From positions 1 to 64,000 of the forward strand of contig NZ_JAQTXM010000003.1 in NCBI RefSeq assembly GCF_028688795.1: 64,000 nucleotides of DNA, given 5' to 3'. A program made the translations under genes and the position numbers. The DNA comes from Rhodoferax sp. GTDB taxonomy: Bacteria > Pseudomonadota > Gammaproteobacteria > Burkholderiales > Burkholderiaceae_C. Under the pieces are notes generated by a model, which worked only from the letters and a program-made list of their open reading frames with translations, was not told the DNA's origin and ran no database searches. Positions 23,711 through 33,881 of this stretch are shown here, one piece after another. How positions within the stretch are numbered: the stretch's first letter is position 1; each line of letters begins with the position of its first letter.

Positions 23711-26665
23711 TTAGCCCAGCCGAGCCAACTGGTCTTGGATCTTGGCCACGGTGGCTTCAAAGTCGGTCAGGCGCTTGCGTTCCTGATCAATCACGGCGGC
23801 GGGTGCACGTGCTACAAATGATTCGTTGCCCAGCTTGCCGTGCGCCTTGACGATTTCACCTTCCAGGCGCGTCAGCTCTTTGCCCAGGCGCAGCTTTTCG
23901 GCGGCCACGTCAATTTCCATAAACAGGCAAATGCGCGCCTCGCCCACCACGGCGACTGGCGCTGCTTGGGCCGCTGCGGCCCAGGCTGCTTCGTCTTCAA
24001 ACACCCGCACTTCGCTCAGTTTGGCCAGGGACTGCAAGACTGGCGCAGCTTGGGTCATGAAGGCCGCTTCTGCGGTTGAGCTGGCCATGACAAACAGCGG
24101 CAGGCGCGTGGCGGGTGACACGCTCATCTCGCCGCGCAGGTTGCGGCAGGCATCCACCAGCGTTTTGAGCTTGGCGACATGGGCTATTGAGCCTTCGTCA
24201 ATGCGCTCGGGTTGGGCCTTGGGGAAGGCCGCAATCGCCACCGATTCGCCCGCACGCCCGGCAACAGGCGCCACCTTTTGCCACAGTTCTTCCGTGACAA
24301 ATGGAATGATGGGGTGGGCCAGCCGCAAAATGGTTTCCAGCGTGCGGATCAGGGTGCGGCGCGTGGCACGTTTCTGTGCGTCGTTGCCGGTTTGAATTTG
24401 CACCTTGGCAATTTCAAGGTACCAGTCGCAGAACTCGTTCCAGACAAAGTCGTAAATAGTGCTGGCGACGTTGTCCAGGCGGTAGTCGGCAAAACCCTGT
24501 GCGACATTTGCTTCGGTTTTTTGCAGCAGCGACACGATCCAGCGGTCAGCGGCGCTAAAACTCAGGTAGCTGGCGCCAACTTCGCATTCCGCCGCCGTGT
24601 GGTCTTTCAAGCCGCAGTCTTGCCCCTCGCAGTTCATCAGCACGAAGCGGCTGGCATTCCAGAGTTTGTTGCAGAAGTTGCGGTAGCCTTCGCAGCGTTT
24701 AGCATCGAAGTTGATGCTGCGGCCCAAGGATGCGAGTGACGCAAAGGTGAAGCGAAGGGCATCGGCGCCAAAGGCGGGGATGCCGGTGGGGAATTCTTTC
24801 TCGGTGTTTTTACGCACTTGGGGTGCGGTTTCTGGTTTGCGCAGGCCCTCGGCGCGTTTCACCAGCAGTTCGGGCAGGGCAATGCCGTCGATCAAGTCCA
24901 CCGGGTCAAGCACGTTGCCCTCGCTCTTGCTCATTTTGTGGCCTTGCGCGTCACGCACCAGGCCGTGGATGTAGACGTGTTTGAAGGGCACTTTGCCAGT
25001 GAAGTGGGTGGTCATCATGATCATCCGGGCGACCCAGAAGAAGATGATGTCGTAGCCTGTGACCAACACGCTGCTGGGCAGGTAGAGGTCGATATCCTTG
25101 AGCTTGCCTTCTGCATCGCCAGCTTCTGGCCAGCCCATGGTGCTGAAGGGGACGAGGGCGCTGGAGTACCAGGTGTCAAGCACGTCTTCATCGCGCGTCA
25201 ATGTGCCGGTGTAGCCAGCCTTTTCAGCCTTGACCCTTGCATCTTCTTCATTTCTTGCTACAAAAACAGTACCGTCTTCGCCATACCAGGCCGGAATCTG
25301 GTGGCCCCACCAGAGTTGGCGGCTGATGCACCAATCTTGAATGTTGTTCATCCACTGGTTGTAGGTGTTGACCCAGTTTTCGGGCACAAATTTCACCTCG
25401 CCAGACTGCACTGCGTCGATGGCTTTTTGCGTGATGCTCTTGCCCGTGGGGTCTTGTTCGCTGACTTTGGTCATGGCCACAAACCACTGGTCGGTGAGCA
25501 TGGGCTCGATGACCTGGCCGGTGCGGGCGCAACGCGGCACCATGAGTTTGTGTTTTTTGATCTCGACCATCAACTCCAAGGCTTGCAGGTCTTTGACAAT
25601 TTGTTTGCGTGCTGCAAAGCGGTCCAGGCCTTGGTACACAGTGGGTGCCTGGTCATTGATTTTTGCATCCAGCGTGAGCACGCAGATCATTGGCAGTTTG
25701 TGGCGTTGCCCGACTTGGTAGTCGTTCTGGTCATGTGCCGGGGTAACTTTGACCACGCCGGTGCCAAAGGCCTTGTCGACATAGTCGTCGGCAATGATCG
25801 GGATCGTTCTGTTGCACAAGGGCAGGGTAACGTCTTTGCCGATCAGGTGCGCGTAGCGCTCGTCCTCGGGGTGCACCATGGCGGCCACGTCGCCCAGCAA
25901 GGTCTCGGGGCGTGTCGTGGCCACGACCAGGCCGGGCGCCAGTTCGCCGTTCACCAGCTGCGGGCCGTCGGCAAACGGGTACAGGATGTGCCACAGGCTA
26001 CCGTCTTCTTCTTCGCTTTCCACTTCCAGGTCACTGACGGCGCTCATCAGCACCGGGTCCCAGTTGACCAGGCGTTTGCCACGGTAGATCAGGCCTTGCT
26101 CGTACAGGCGCACAAAGGTCTCAGTCACGGTTTTGGACAGCTTGGGGTCCATGGTGAAGTACTCGCGGCTCCAGTCCACCGTGTCGCCCATGCGGCGCAT
26201 CTGGGTGGTGATGGTGTTGCCGGACTTTTCTTTCCATTCCCAGACCTTGCTCACAAAGTTTTTGCGGGCTTCAGCGGGTGTTGGGCCCATGTCATGGCGA
26301 CTGATGCCTTGGGCTTGCAGCTGGCGCTCCACCACGATCTGGGTGGCAATGCCTGCGTGGTCGGTACCGGGAATCCAGGCGGTGTTGAAGCCGGCCATGC
26401 GGTGGTAACGCGTGAGCGAGTCCATGATGGTCTGGTTGAACGCATGCCCCATGTGCAGCGTGCCGGTCACGTTGGGTGGTGGCAGCTGAATGCAGAAGTT
26501 GTCGCCGCGCGCTGCGGCCTCCGCGCTGGGCTGGCCTGTGCCGTGTGCCCCTGCCACGCCGTAGCCACGTTGCTCCCATTCGGGGCCCCAATGGGCTTCC
26601 AGGGCGGCGGGCTCGAAGGATTTGGACAGGCTGTCAAGGCCGGGTTGTTGCAGGGTGTCGGTCAT
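23711..26665 (-). CDS. valS: Valine--tRNA ligase
   Basis: A 984-residue class I aminoacyl-tRNA synthetase. The HIGH-type motif HMGH is at residues 71-74 within [15 protein letters not shown]; the KMSKS loop [14 protein letters not shown] is near residue 575. Between them is the CP1 editing domain ([24 protein letters not shown]). The C-terminus ([42 protein letters not shown]) is the ValRS coiled-coil arm. The ATG at 26665 is used; an in-frame TTG four codons upstream is possible but less likely. It is convergent with tusA, and its upstream neighbour ahpF is on the same strand about 100 bp away. Confidence 0.97.
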   Translation of the reverse strand: MTDTLQQPGLDSLSKSFEPAALEAHWGPEWEQRGYGVAGAHGTGQPSAEAAARGDNFCIQLPPPNVTGTLHMGHAFNQTIMDSLTRYHRMAGFNTAWIPGTDHAGIATQIVVERQLQAQGISRHDMGPTPAEARKNFVSKVWEWKEKSGNTITTQMRRMGDTVDWSREYFTMDPKLSKTVTETFVRLYEQGLIYRGKRLVNWDPVLMSAVSDLEVESEEEDGSLWHILYPFADGPQLVNGELAPGLVVATTRPETLLGDVAAMVHPEDERYAHLIGKDVTLPLCNRTIPIIADDYVDKAFGTGVVKVTPAHDQNDYQVGQRHKLPMICVLTLDAKINDQAPTVYQGLDRFAARKQIVKDLQALELMVEIKKHKLMVPRCARTGQVIEPMLTDQWFVAMTKVSEQDPTGKSITQKAIDAVQSGEVKFVPENWVNTYNQWMNNIQDWCISRQLWWGHQIPAWYGEDGTVFVARNEEDARVKAEKAGYTGTLTRDEDVLDTWYSSALVPFSTMGWPEAGDAEGKLKDIDLYLPSSVLVTGYDIIFFWVARMIMMTTHFTGKVPFKHVYIHGLVRDAQGHKMSKSEGNVLDPVDLIDGIALPELLVKRAEGLRKPETAPQVRKNTEKEFPTGIPAFGADALRFTFASLASLGRSINFDAKRCEGYRNFCNKLWNASRFVLMNCEGQDCGLKDHTAAECEVGASYLSFSAADRWIVSLLQKTEANVAQGFADYRLDNVASTIYDFVWNEFCDWYLEIAKVQIQTGNDAQKRATRRTLIRTLETILRLAHPIIPFVTEELWQKVAPVAGRAGESVAIAAFPKAQPERIDEGSIAHVAKLKTLVDACRNLRGEMSVSPATRLPLFVMASSTAEAAFMTQAAPVLQSLAKLSEVRVFEDEAAWAAAAQAAPVAVVGEARICLFMEIDVAAEKLRLGKELTRLEGEIVKAHGKLGNESFVARAPAAVIDQERKRLTDFEATVAKIQDQLARLG

Positions 26666-26768
26666 GGGAGTGGGCAATCAATGACGAACGGCGCCCAACA
26701 GGCGCCGCTCGATGTAAAAAAGAGGGAACTGGCCCGATTTTACCGAGCCAACCTCAGGCCGCCAGGGT

Positions 26769-28376
26769 TTAGGCCATGGCCGCTTCTGCTGGTGCGGCTG
26801 CCACCTGGGGTGCCGCAGCCGGCAAGCGCATCAAATAGTCAAACGCGCTCAACGCCGCCTTGGCGCCGTCGCCGGTGGCGATGATGATTTGTTTGAAGGG
26901 CACTGTGGTGGCATCACCTGCAGCATACACACCGGGTAGTGATGTGGCACCTTTGGCATCGATCACGATTTCGCCATGTTTGGACAGCTCCAGCGTGCCC
27001 TTGAGCCATTCGGTATTGGGCACCAGGCCAATTTGCACAAACACGCCTTCCAGTTCAACATGGTGCACGGCCTCGGTGGCGCGGTCCTTGTAGCTCAGGC
27101 CATTCACTCTTTGGCCGTCGCCGGTGATCTCTTTGGTTTGCGCGTTCACGTGAATGGTCACGTTAGGCAGGCTTTGCAGCTTGTTGACCAGCACTGCGTC
27201 CGCGCGCAGCTTGGTGTCGAACTCGATCAGCGTGACATGGGCCACGATGCCAGCCAGGTCAATGGCCGCTTCCACGCCTGAGTTGCCGCCACCAATCACC
27301 GCCACACGTTTGCCCTTGAACAGCGGGCCGTCGCAATGCGGGCAGTAGGCCACGCCCTTGTTTTTGTACTGCGCTTCGCCCGGCACGTTGACATTGCGCC
27401 AGCGCGCGCCGGTGCTCAGAATGACGGTTTTACTCTTGAGTGAGCCGCCGTTGGCCAACTGAATTTCGATCAGGCCACCGGCTTGTGCCGCTGGGATGAG
27501 CTTGTCGGCGCGTTGCAAATTCATGATGTTGACGTTGTAAGCCTTCACATGGGCTTCCAGCGCGGCGGCAAATTTGGGGCCGTCGGTTTCCAGCACGGAC
27601 ACAAAATTTTCAATCGCCATGGTGTCATTCACCTGGCCGCCAAAGCGTTCGGCAGCAATGCCGGTGCGGATGCCTTTGCGGGCCGCATACACGGCAGCTG
27701 CAGCGCCGGCCGGGCCTCCGCCGACGATCAACACGTCATAGGGGGCTTGGTCCGACAGCTTGGCGGCTTCTCGGGCGGACACGCCGGTGTCGAGCTTGGC
27801 GATGATCTCTTCCAGCAGCATGCGGCCCGAGCCAAACATCTGGCCATTGAGGAATACCATGGGCACGGCCATGATGTCGCGCCGGGTCACTTCTTCCTGG
27901 AATGCGCCGCCCTCGATCACCACGGTCTTGACCTTGGGGTTGAAGATGGCCATCAAGCTCAGGGCCTGCACCACGTCCGGGCAGTTGTGACAGCTCAGGG
28001 ACATGTAGACCTCAAAGTTGAAGTCGCCGTCCAGGGCCCGGATGCTGTCCAGCACATCGGCCTCGACCTTGGGTGGGTGGCCGCCGGTCCACAGCAGCGC
28101 CAGCACCAGCGAGGTGAACTCGTGGCCCAGCGGCAGACCGGCAAAGCGCAGGCTGTTGTGGCTACCGGTGCGCTGTACGGTGAAGGATGGTTTGCGGGCG
28201 TCCGTGCCATCGGTCTTCAGGGTGATCATGTCGCTTCGCAAGCCCTGGATGGTTTGCAGCAGATCAAGCATTTCGCGGGCGGTGTCGGAGTCATCCAGGC
28301 TGGCCACCATCTCGAACGGTTGTATGACGCGCTGCAGGTAGGCGGCCAGTTGGGTTTTCAGGTCTTGGTCGAGCAT
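26769..28376 (-). CDS. ahpF: Alkyl hydroperoxide reductase subunit F
   Basis: A 535-residue flavoprotein disulfide reductase that passes electrons from NADH to AhpC. The N-terminal double thioredoxin-like domain carries SCHNCPD at about residue 127. The thioredoxin-reductase-like part has the FAD motif [21 protein letters not shown], the redox pair [10 protein letters not shown] near 345, the NADH motif [18 protein letters not shown] and [19 protein letters not shown]. It follows ahpC on the same strand with a 242-bp gap that holds a family B repeat and a large hairpin, so its level may be set below ahpC by attenuation. The 27-residue C-terminal Ala-rich tail is not conserved. Confidence 0.96.
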   Translation of the reverse strand: MLDQDLKTQLAAYLQRVIQPFEMVASLDDSDTAREMLDLLQTIQGLRSDMITLKTDGTDARKPSFTVQRTGSHNSLRFAGLPLGHEFTSLVLALLWTGGHPPKVEADVLDSIRALDGDFNFEVYMSLSCHNCPDVVQALSLMAIFNPKVKTVVIEGGAFQEEVTRRDIMAVPMVFLNGQMFGSGRMLLEEIIAKLDTGVSAREAAKLSDQAPYDVLIVGGGPAGAAAAVYAARKGIRTGIAAERFGGQVNDTMAIENFVSVLETDGPKFAAALEAHVKAYNVNIMNLQRADKLIPAAQAGGLIEIQLANGGSLKSKTVILSTGARWRNVNVPGEAQYKNKGVAYCPHCDGPLFKGKRVAVIGGGNSGVEAAIDLAGIVAHVTLIEFDTKLRADAVLVNKLQSLPNVTIHVNAQTKEITGDGQRVNGLSYKDRATEAVHHVELEGVFVQIGLVPNTEWLKGTLELSKHGEIVIDAKGATSLPGVYAAGDATTVPFKQIIIATGDGAKAALSAFDYLMRLPAAAPQVAAAPAEAAMA

Positions 28377-28438
28377 GGTGGAATCCTTTTTTACTTTGAA
28401 AATGACAACGCAAAGTTTTACCCGCAGGTCGCAGTCAA

Positions 28439-28540
28439 GCAGCGTGCGTTGGGTATCTGACGTAGCGAAATTAAGGAGGAGGTTTGGGCTCTGCCCAAAC
28501 CGGGGGACATTCGCGTAGTTGGATACCCAACGCGCGCTGC
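28439..28540. repeat. Family B 102-bp inverted-repeat element between ahpC and ahpF
   Basis: The ends GCAGCGTGCGTTGGGTATC and its near-complement GATACCCAACGCGCGCTGC form an 18-of-20 inverted repeat, and a second inner palindrome GTTTGGGCTCTGCCCAAAC sits at the centre. It is exactly the same length as, and by hand count about 80 percent identical to, the copy inside uvrA at 58742-58843. It encodes no protein here and lies in the ahpC-ahpF gap. Confidence 0.9.
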
Positions 28541-28568
28541 GGGTTCAAGCGAGAAGCTTGACCGCTTT

Positions 28569-28611
28569 GACCGTTTGCGGGACAGCGCTGATGCCCTGTC
28601 CCGCAACGGTC
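28569..28611. terminator. Large hairpin 3' of ahpC
   Basis: GACCGTTTGCGGGACAG and CTGTCCCGCAACGGTC pair over about 16 bp around a 10-base loop, seven bases beyond the ahpC stop on the minus strand. There is no U-tract, so it is more likely an mRNA-stabilising or attenuating structure between ahpC and ahpF than a plain intrinsic terminator. Confidence 0.6.
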
Positions 28612-28618
28612 AGGATGC

Positions 28619-29182
28619 TTAGATCTTGCCAACCAGATCCAGCGATGGTGCGATGGTCTTGGCGCCTTCTTTCCACTTGGCGGGGCAGACTTCACCTGGG
28701 TGGCTGGCGGTGTACTGGGCTGCCTTGAGCTTGCGCAAGGTCTCAGACACATCACGGGCGATTTCGTTGGAATGCACTTCCATGGTCTTGATCATGCCGT
28801 CCGGATTGATGATGAAGGTGCCGCGCAGTGCCAGGCCTTCTTCTTCAATATGCACGTCAAAGGCATGGGTCAGCGCGTGGGTGGGGTCGCCCACCAGAGG
28901 GAACTTGGCCTTGCCGACAGCGGGAGAGGTTTCGTGCCACACCTTGTGCGAGAAATGCGTGTCGGTGGTGACGATGTAGACCTCTGCGCCCATCTTCTGG
29001 AATTCTGGGTAGTTGTCAGCAGCGTCTTCGACTTCAGTGGGGCAATTGAAGGTAAAGGCGGCGGGCATGAAAATCACGACCGACCATTTGCCCTTGAGGC
29101 TGGCCTCGGTAACTTCAATGAACTTGCCATTGTGAAAAGCTTGGGCTTTGAACGGCTGGACTTGGGTGTTGATCAATGACAT
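28619..29182 (-). CDS. ahpC: Alkyl hydroperoxide reductase subunit C (2-Cys peroxiredoxin)
   Basis: A 187-residue peroxiredoxin that reduces hydrogen peroxide and organic hydroperoxides. The peroxidatic Cys47 lies in AFTFNCPTEVED and the resolving Cys near 166 in PGEVCPAKWKEG, the usual AhpC spacing. HTHFSHKVWHE-type (DTHFSHKVWHETS) and GLALRGTFIINPDG are conserved. The ATG at 29182 has AGGAG seven bases upstream. It diverges from yaaA across a 177-bp region with OxyR-like half-sites and lies upstream of its reductase ahpF. Confidence 0.97.
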   Translation of the reverse strand: MSLINTQVQPFKAQAFHNGKFIEVTEASLKGKWSVVIFMPAAFTFNCPTEVEDAADNYPEFQKMGAEVYIVTTDTHFSHKVWHETSPAVGKAKFPLVGDPTHALTHAFDVHIEEEGLALRGTFIINPDGMIKTMEVHSNEIARDVSETLRKLKAAQYTASHPGEVCPAKWKEGAKTIAPSLDLVGKI

Positions 29183-29225
29183 AGATAGCTCCTGTGGGTT
29201 GATGAGAAAACACGGCAACTCGCCG

Positions 29226-29252
29226 ATAGGGTGAATCATAGGACTGATCTAT
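29226..29252. promoter_or_regulatory. Candidate OxyR binding half-sites between ahpC and yaaA
   Basis: The stretch reads ATAG, 8 bases, ATAG, 7 bases, CTAT. The ATAG-N7-CTAT unit at 29238-29252 equals one half of the classical OxyR site. A nearby CTATTGATAG at about 29279 adds another pair. It lies in the shared upstream region of ahpC and yaaA, both peroxide-response genes, which supports the assignment; no footprint data are available here. Confidence 0.5.
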
Positions 29253-29359
29253 CGTGTTCATGATGCATTGTTCTTAAGCTATTGATAGTCAATTTATATG
29301 ACCCCCTGTTGCGATAATCGCAACGCAGCCGGTTTTGCTGTGCCATCACCCGGATCGTT

Positions 29360-30136
29360 ATGCTGTTTCTACTCTCCCCCGCCAAATCGCTCGACTACGA
29401 CGCCCCCGCTGCCGATGTGCCCCACACCCAGCCACTGTTTGTGCCGCAAGCTGCTGAGTTGATCGCCATCCTGAAAGAAAAATCACCGCAGGACATTGCC
29501 AGCCTGATGAGCCTGAGCGACACCTTGAGTGGCTTGAATGTGGCCCGATACCAAAGCTGGCACCCTAAATTCACCGCCAAAAACGCCAAGCAGGCGGTGT
29601 TGGCGTTCAACGGCGATGTCTATGACGGGCTGGACGCCAAAACCCTCAGCGCCAACGAGCTGGCCTGGGCGCAAGACCACTTGTGCATCTTGAGCGGGCT
29701 GTACGGCGTGCTGCGTCCGTTGGACTACCTGCAACCCTACCGGCTGGAAATGGGCACGGCGCTGGCCAATACCCGCGGCAAAAACCTGTACGAGTTCTGG
29801 GGCACGCAGATTGCTGACTACCTCAACAGCCGGCTGCAGCGCGACACCACCCCGGTGATCATCAACCTGGCCAGTCAGGAGTACTTCAAGGCGGTGGACA
29901 AAAAAGCGCTCAAGGCCCGCGTGGTGGACTGTGTGTTTGAAGACTTCAAGGGAGGCAAATACAAGATCATCAGCTTTTACGCCAAACGCGCGCGCGGGCT
30001 GATGGCGCGTTTTGCCGCCACGCACGCCTTGAGCCTGCCCGAGCAACTCAAAGGCTTTGACCTGGATGCTTATGCGTTTGAGCCAGCGGCTTCCAGCCTG
30101 GACAAGTTGGTGTTTCGCCGGCGGCTGGCCGACTGA
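29360..30136 (+). CDS. yaaA: Peroxide stress protein YaaA (UPF0246)
   Basis: A 258-residue YaaA/DUF328 protein starting MLFLLSPAKSLDYD, with AFNGDVYDGLDA, HLCILSGLYGVLRPLD, INLASQEYFKAV and the C-terminal FEDFKGGKYKIISFYAKRARGLMARF. In E. coli YaaA is in the OxyR regulon and lowers free intracellular iron during peroxide stress, protecting DNA; its fold binds DNA. The divergent arrangement with ahpC matches this role. The ATG at 29360 directly precedes the conserved N-terminus. Confidence 0.95.
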   Translation: MLFLLSPAKSLDYDAPAADVPHTQPLFVPQAAELIAILKEKSPQDIASLMSLSDTLSGLNVARYQSWHPKFTAKNAKQAVLAFNGDVYDGLDAKTLSANELAWAQDHLCILSGLYGVLRPLDYLQPYRLEMGTALANTRGKNLYEFWGTQIADYLNSRLQRDTTPVIINLASQEYFKAVDKKALKARVVDCVFEDFKGGKYKIISFYAKRARGLMARFAATHALSLPEQLKGFDLDAYAFEPAASSLDKLVFRRRLAD

Positions 30137-30189
30137 AGTCGGCAGAATGCCCCATCAACATCATTGCGGCAATGCTTGAATAGATAACC

Positions 30190-30262
30190 TCCATATTTAT
30201 ATAAATAATCAGCCTCTAGCCCTTCAAATATATGCGCAAGCAGCTCTTGATTAAATAGCATT
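30190..30262 (-). repeat. Family A palindromic element forming the queF leader
   Basis: On the minus strand it reads AAGAGCTGCTTGCGCATAT, then TTGAAGGGCTAGAGGCTG. It ends one base before the queF ATG, in antisense direction to the gene, so the whole visible queF leader is repeat sequence and no Shine-Dalgarno sequence is obvious. Confidence 0.85.
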
Positions 30263-30263
30263 C

Positions 30264-31109
30264 ATGACCACGCCAAACCACTCCCAACTGGGCCAGCCCA
30301 CCACCTATGCCGACCAGTACGACGCTGCGCTGCTGTTCCCGATACCGCGTGCCGCACAACGCGCGGCACTCGGCCTGTCGCAGCATTTGCCCTTTTTGGG
30401 CGCCGACCTGTGGACGGCGTTTGAGCTGAGTTGGCTCAGCCCGCGCGGCAAGCCGCAGGTGGCGCTGGCGCACGTCACGGTGCCGTGCGAGTCGACCAAC
30501 ATCATCGAGAGCAAGTCGTTCAAGCTCTATCTCAACAGCTTCAACAACACGCGGTTTGCCGACGCCACCGAGGTGCAGACACGCCTGCGTACTGATTTGA
30601 CTGAAGCCGCCTGGCGCGGAGCTGTGGTGCAGAGCAGCGTGGGTGTCAAGCTGGTTGCGGCAGAGTTGTTCGACCGCGAACCGATTTATGAGCTGGATGG
30701 CCTGAGTCTGGACCGCATGGACCTGATTTGCGACCGCTACACCCCCGCGCCGGACCTGCTGCAGGCAGCCACAGCAGAGGCGCCGGTGTCAGAGGTGCTT
30801 ACCAGCAACCTGCTGCGCAGCAATTGCCCGGTGACCGGACAGCCCGACTGGGGCAGTGTGCAGATCAGCTACTTTGGCCCGCAGATTGAGCAGGCTGGGC
30901 TGTTGCGCTACATCGTCAGTTTTCGTCAGCACAACGGGTTTCATGAAGATTGTGTCGAGCGCATGTTCATGGACATCCAGGCGCGCTGCCAGCCGCACAA
31001 GCTCAGCGTGTATGCCCGTTACACGCGCCGCGGTGGGCTTGACATCAACCCGTTTCGCAGCAGTTTCCCGCAGGCGCTGCCAGCGAACCACCGCAACGCG
31101 CGGCAGTAA
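30264..31109 (+). CDS. queF: NADPH-dependent 7-cyano-7-deazaguanine reductase, long type
   Basis: A 281-residue QueF of the YqcD (long, bimodular) subfamily, which reduces preQ0 to preQ1 in queuosine tRNA modification. [17 protein letters not shown] is the NADPH-binding QueF motif; the catalytic Cys at residue 188 lies in [12 protein letters not shown], and [13 protein letters not shown] provides the substrate-binding Glu. The ATG at 30264 is followed by the conserved N-terminus. The leader is made of a family A repeat. Its last 65 bases overlap the end of the convergent GGDEF/EAL gene. Confidence 0.95.
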   Translation: MTTPNHSQLGQPTTYADQYDAALLFPIPRAAQRAALGLSQHLPFLGADLWTAFELSWLSPRGKPQVALAHVTVPCESTNIIESKSFKLYLNSFNNTRFADATEVQTRLRTDLTEAAWRGAVVQSSVGVKLVAAELFDREPIYELDGLSLDRMDLICDRYTPAPDLLQAATAEAPVSEVLTSNLLRSNCPVTGQPDWGSVQISYFGPQIEQAGLLRYIVSFRQHNGFHEDCVERMFMDIQARCQPHKLSVYARYTRRGGLDINPFRSSFPQALPANHRNARQ

Positions 31110-33711
31110 ACAATTCTTCAGGTGGCACCGGGCGACCAAAGTAGTAGCCCTGGAAGGCATCGCAGTCCATGCTGGCCAGCAGGTCGCGTTGGGCGGCGGT
31201 TTCCACGCCTTCGGCAATCACGCGCATGCCAAGGCTGTGGCCCAGCGCCACCACGGTGCGGGCTATCACGGCATCGTTGGGGTCGGTCAGCAGGTCGCGC
31301 ACAAACGACTGATCAATTTTCAGCTGGGCCAGCGGCAGCAGCTTCAGGTAAGACAGCGAGGAGTAGCCGGTGCCAAAGTCGTCCAGCGAAAAACTCACGC
31401 CCAGCGCTTTGATGGCGTTCATCTTGGCGATCACCGCCTCCACGTTTTTCACCAGCATGCTCTCCGTTAACTCAAGCTTGAGCAGCAGCGGGTTGGCACT
31501 GGTTTTTTTCAGCGCCTGGGTCACGTCGTCAACAAAACCTGCCTGCGCAAACTGCCGTGCGCTCACATTCACCGCCACCGTCCAGGCCGCTGTGGCCGGT
31601 TGTTGCGCCCAAGCCACCAACTGAGTGCAAGCGGTTTCCAGCACGTATTGGCCCAGCGGCAAAATCATGCCGTTTTCTTCGGCCAGCGGGATGAATTCCA
31701 GCGGTGAGACCATGCCGCGCTTGGCACTGCGCCAGCGCACCAGGGCTTCTGCGCCCGTGGGGCAGCCCTGCACATCGACCTGAATTTGGTAGAACAGCGT
31801 GAATTCGTGGCGTTCAAAACCTTCACGCATGTCGTCTTCAAACTCGGCGCGGGCCACCGCCTGGGCTTGCATGGCGGGGTCATAAAAGCACGCCATGTTG
31901 CGTCCGGCCGCTTTGGCCTGGTACATGGCGGCGTCGGCCATTTTGACGACGCTGTCGCGGCCGTCACCGCCTTGCATGAACACCATGGCGCCAATGCTGC
32001 AGGTGCTGGCATAGGGTTTGCCCAGCAAGGTGTAAGGCTCAGCCAGTTGTTTGAGGATTTTTTGCGCCACGGTCTCGGCGTATTGGGCCGCGTGCGACGC
32101 GCTGTCGGCACCAATGTCGAGCAGCACCATGAACTCGTCACCACCGACCCGACCCACGCTGTCGCTCTTGCGCACACAGGCCTGCAGGCGCCGCGCCGCT
32201 TGCAGCAGCAGGGCATCACCCACATTGTGGCCCTGCAGGTCGTTGAGCTGTTTGAAGTTGTCCAGATCCAGTAGCAGCAGCGCGCCATGGAGCTGTTTGC
32301 GTTGCGAGGACGCCAGCGCTTGTTGCAGGCGGTCCAGCATCAGGCGGCGGTTGGGCAGGCCGGTCAGGGCGTCAAAAAACGCCAGGTGGTGGATGGTTTC
32401 CTCGTCCTCTCGGCGTTTTGAGAGGTCATGTGCCACCACGTACACCGCAGGTGCGCCGTCGTAGACGATGGCGGTGCTCTGGATTTCGACAGAAACCGTG
32501 CTGCCGTCCAGGCGCAACAGTCGTTCTTCGGTCATGGGGATGCTGTCGCCGGTTTCCAGGGCCTGTCTGGCGCGGGCCAGGCCCCGTTCGCGGTCATCGG
32601 GGTGCAGCAATTCGCCAATGTGTTTGCCCAGCAGGTCAGCCGCCGTGTCGGCACGCAGCAGCTTGATGCAGGCGGTGTTGACATAAGTAATCATGCCCAA
32701 GCTGTGCACGGCCACGGCTTCGGGGGACCATTCCACCAGGGTGCGGTAGCGCGCCTCGCTTTCGCGCAGGGCGGTTTCCTGTTGCGCCAGGTTTTGCCCG
32801 ATCTGGTGGTGTTCGATGGACAGGCCGAGCAAGTAGGCGCTGCGTTTGAGGGCCAGCAGTTCATGCGCCTGCGGGCTGCGCGGCTCTCGGTGGTAATTGG
32901 CAAAGGAGCCTAGCACCCGGCCTTTGGTTGACAAAATGGGCACCGACCAGCAGGCTTGCAGGCCGTGCGCCAACGCGAGGTGGCGGTAGTCTTGCCAGAG
33001 TGGGTCGGTGGCAATGTCACTGACCACCACGGTTTCGCGCGTGAAGGCCGCCGTGCCACAGGAGCCCACCATCGGGCCAATGACGACGCCGTCAATGGCC
33101 TGGCAAAACGCCACTGGTAGTTTGGGCGCAGCCCCGTGGCGCAGGTGGATGCCGTCGGGGTCCATCAGCAACACCGAGCAGATCACCCCGGAAAAATTGG
33201 CCTCGAAGCTTTGGGTGTAGGCTGCCAGCAACTCGGGCAGCGGGGCGTTGGTGGCCAGCAACTCCAACAGTTGGAGCTCGCTGGCGGTTTGGTTTTCCAG
33301 GGTTTTTTGTTCGGTGACATCAAGCACCAGGCCAATCAAAAAACGCGCTTGCCCCTGGGCATCAAACACCGGGGTTTTGAAGGTCAGGTTGTGGCGGTAT
33401 TGCGCGCTCTGGGCGTCCCACAGGGTTTCGTCAAAACGCACGGTGTGGTGCTGGGTGAGCACTTGCTGGTCTTGCTGGCTGACGTGCGCCAACTGGCCTG
33501 CGTCAAGCCAGGTGGCCAGCGGTTTGCCGCGAACGCCTTGCACCGTGCTGCCCAAGGCCTGCGCGCCGGTCTGGTTGATCAGCACCATGTCGTTGCCCGG
33601 CGTCTTGACAAAACAATGCACCGGTAACGCGTCAATGAAGCGCTGCAGCAAGCTCAGGTCGCCAGTGAACAACTGGTGCAATGAAGCGGAGGGGTCAAGG
33701 GCCGGGGTCAT
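31045..33711 (-). CDS. PAS-GAF-PAS-GGDEF-EAL cyclic-di-GMP signalling protein
   Basis: An 888-residue soluble signalling protein. A PAS domain (about 20-135) is followed by a GAF domain (150-310, with [24 protein letters not shown]), a second PAS (320-440, [20 protein letters not shown]), GGDEF (450-610, intact VGGDEF near 521) and EAL (630-870, EALVRWR at about 654 and [15 protein letters not shown]). Both catalytic motifs look intact, so it could make and degrade c-di-GMP. Start MTPALDPS at 33711. It overlaps convergently with the 3' end of queF by 65 bp. There are no membrane segments. The input signal is unknown. Confidence 0.93.
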   Translation of the reverse strand: MTPALDPSASLHQLFTGDLSLLQRFIDALPVHCFVKTPGNDMVLINQTGAQALGSTVQGVRGKPLATWLDAGQLAHVSQQDQQVLTQHHTVRFDETLWDAQSAQYRHNLTFKTPVFDAQGQARFLIGLVLDVTEQKTLENQTASELQLLELLATNAPLPELLAAYTQSFEANFSGVICSVLLMDPDGIHLRHGAAPKLPVAFCQAIDGVVIGPMVGSCGTAAFTRETVVVSDIATDPLWQDYRHLALAHGLQACWSVPILSTKGRVLGSFANYHREPRSPQAHELLALKRSAYLLGLSIEHHQIGQNLAQQETALRESEARYRTLVEWSPEAVAVHSLGMITYVNTACIKLLRADTAADLLGKHIGELLHPDDRERGLARARQALETGDSIPMTEERLLRLDGSTVSVEIQSTAIVYDGAPAVYVVAHDLSKRREDEETIHHLAFFDALTGLPNRRLMLDRLQQALASSQRKQLHGALLLLDLDNFKQLNDLQGHNVGDALLLQAARRLQACVRKSDSVGRVGGDEFMVLLDIGADSASHAAQYAETVAQKILKQLAEPYTLLGKPYASTCSIGAMVFMQGGDGRDSVVKMADAAMYQAKAAGRNMACFYDPAMQAQAVARAEFEDDMREGFERHEFTLFYQIQVDVQGCPTGAEALVRWRSAKRGMVSPLEFIPLAEENGMILPLGQYVLETACTQLVAWAQQPATAAWTVAVNVSARQFAQAGFVDDVTQALKKTSANPLLLKLELTESMLVKNVEAVIAKMNAIKALGVSFSLDDFGTGYSSLSYLKLLPLAQLKIDQSFVRDLLTDPNDAVIARTVVALGHSLGMRVIAEGVETAAQRDLLASMDCDAFQGYYFGRPVPPEELFTAARCGGSLAAPAGNCCETG

Positions 33712-33881
33712 GACATGAAAAACGGGGTCTGGTCAAAGGGAAAGGCTGCGCAATGGCAAGACAAGTGGCGATGGTAGTCCTGTTTGTCAGGCGTTATGAC
33801 CTGTGCCTGCCAGCGCTCTGCGGGGCAGGTCGCGGCGCCGAGGGCTGGGGGATGGCATTGGCCCGGTTTGCGCGCGATGCT

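Noticed and set aside
25205..25275. Weak family A resemblance in valS (TTTTGTAGCAAG and GCAAGGGTCAAGGCT on the minus strand)
   Set aside because: Only scattered words match, the two arms do not pair, and the peptide [20 protein letters not shown] lines up with ordinary ValRS sequence. Not counted as a copy.
24818..26884. Very long open frame opposite valS
   Set aside because: It is the antisense shadow of the conserved ValRS; no domain is recognisable and its composition is typical of antisense frames in GC-rich DNA.
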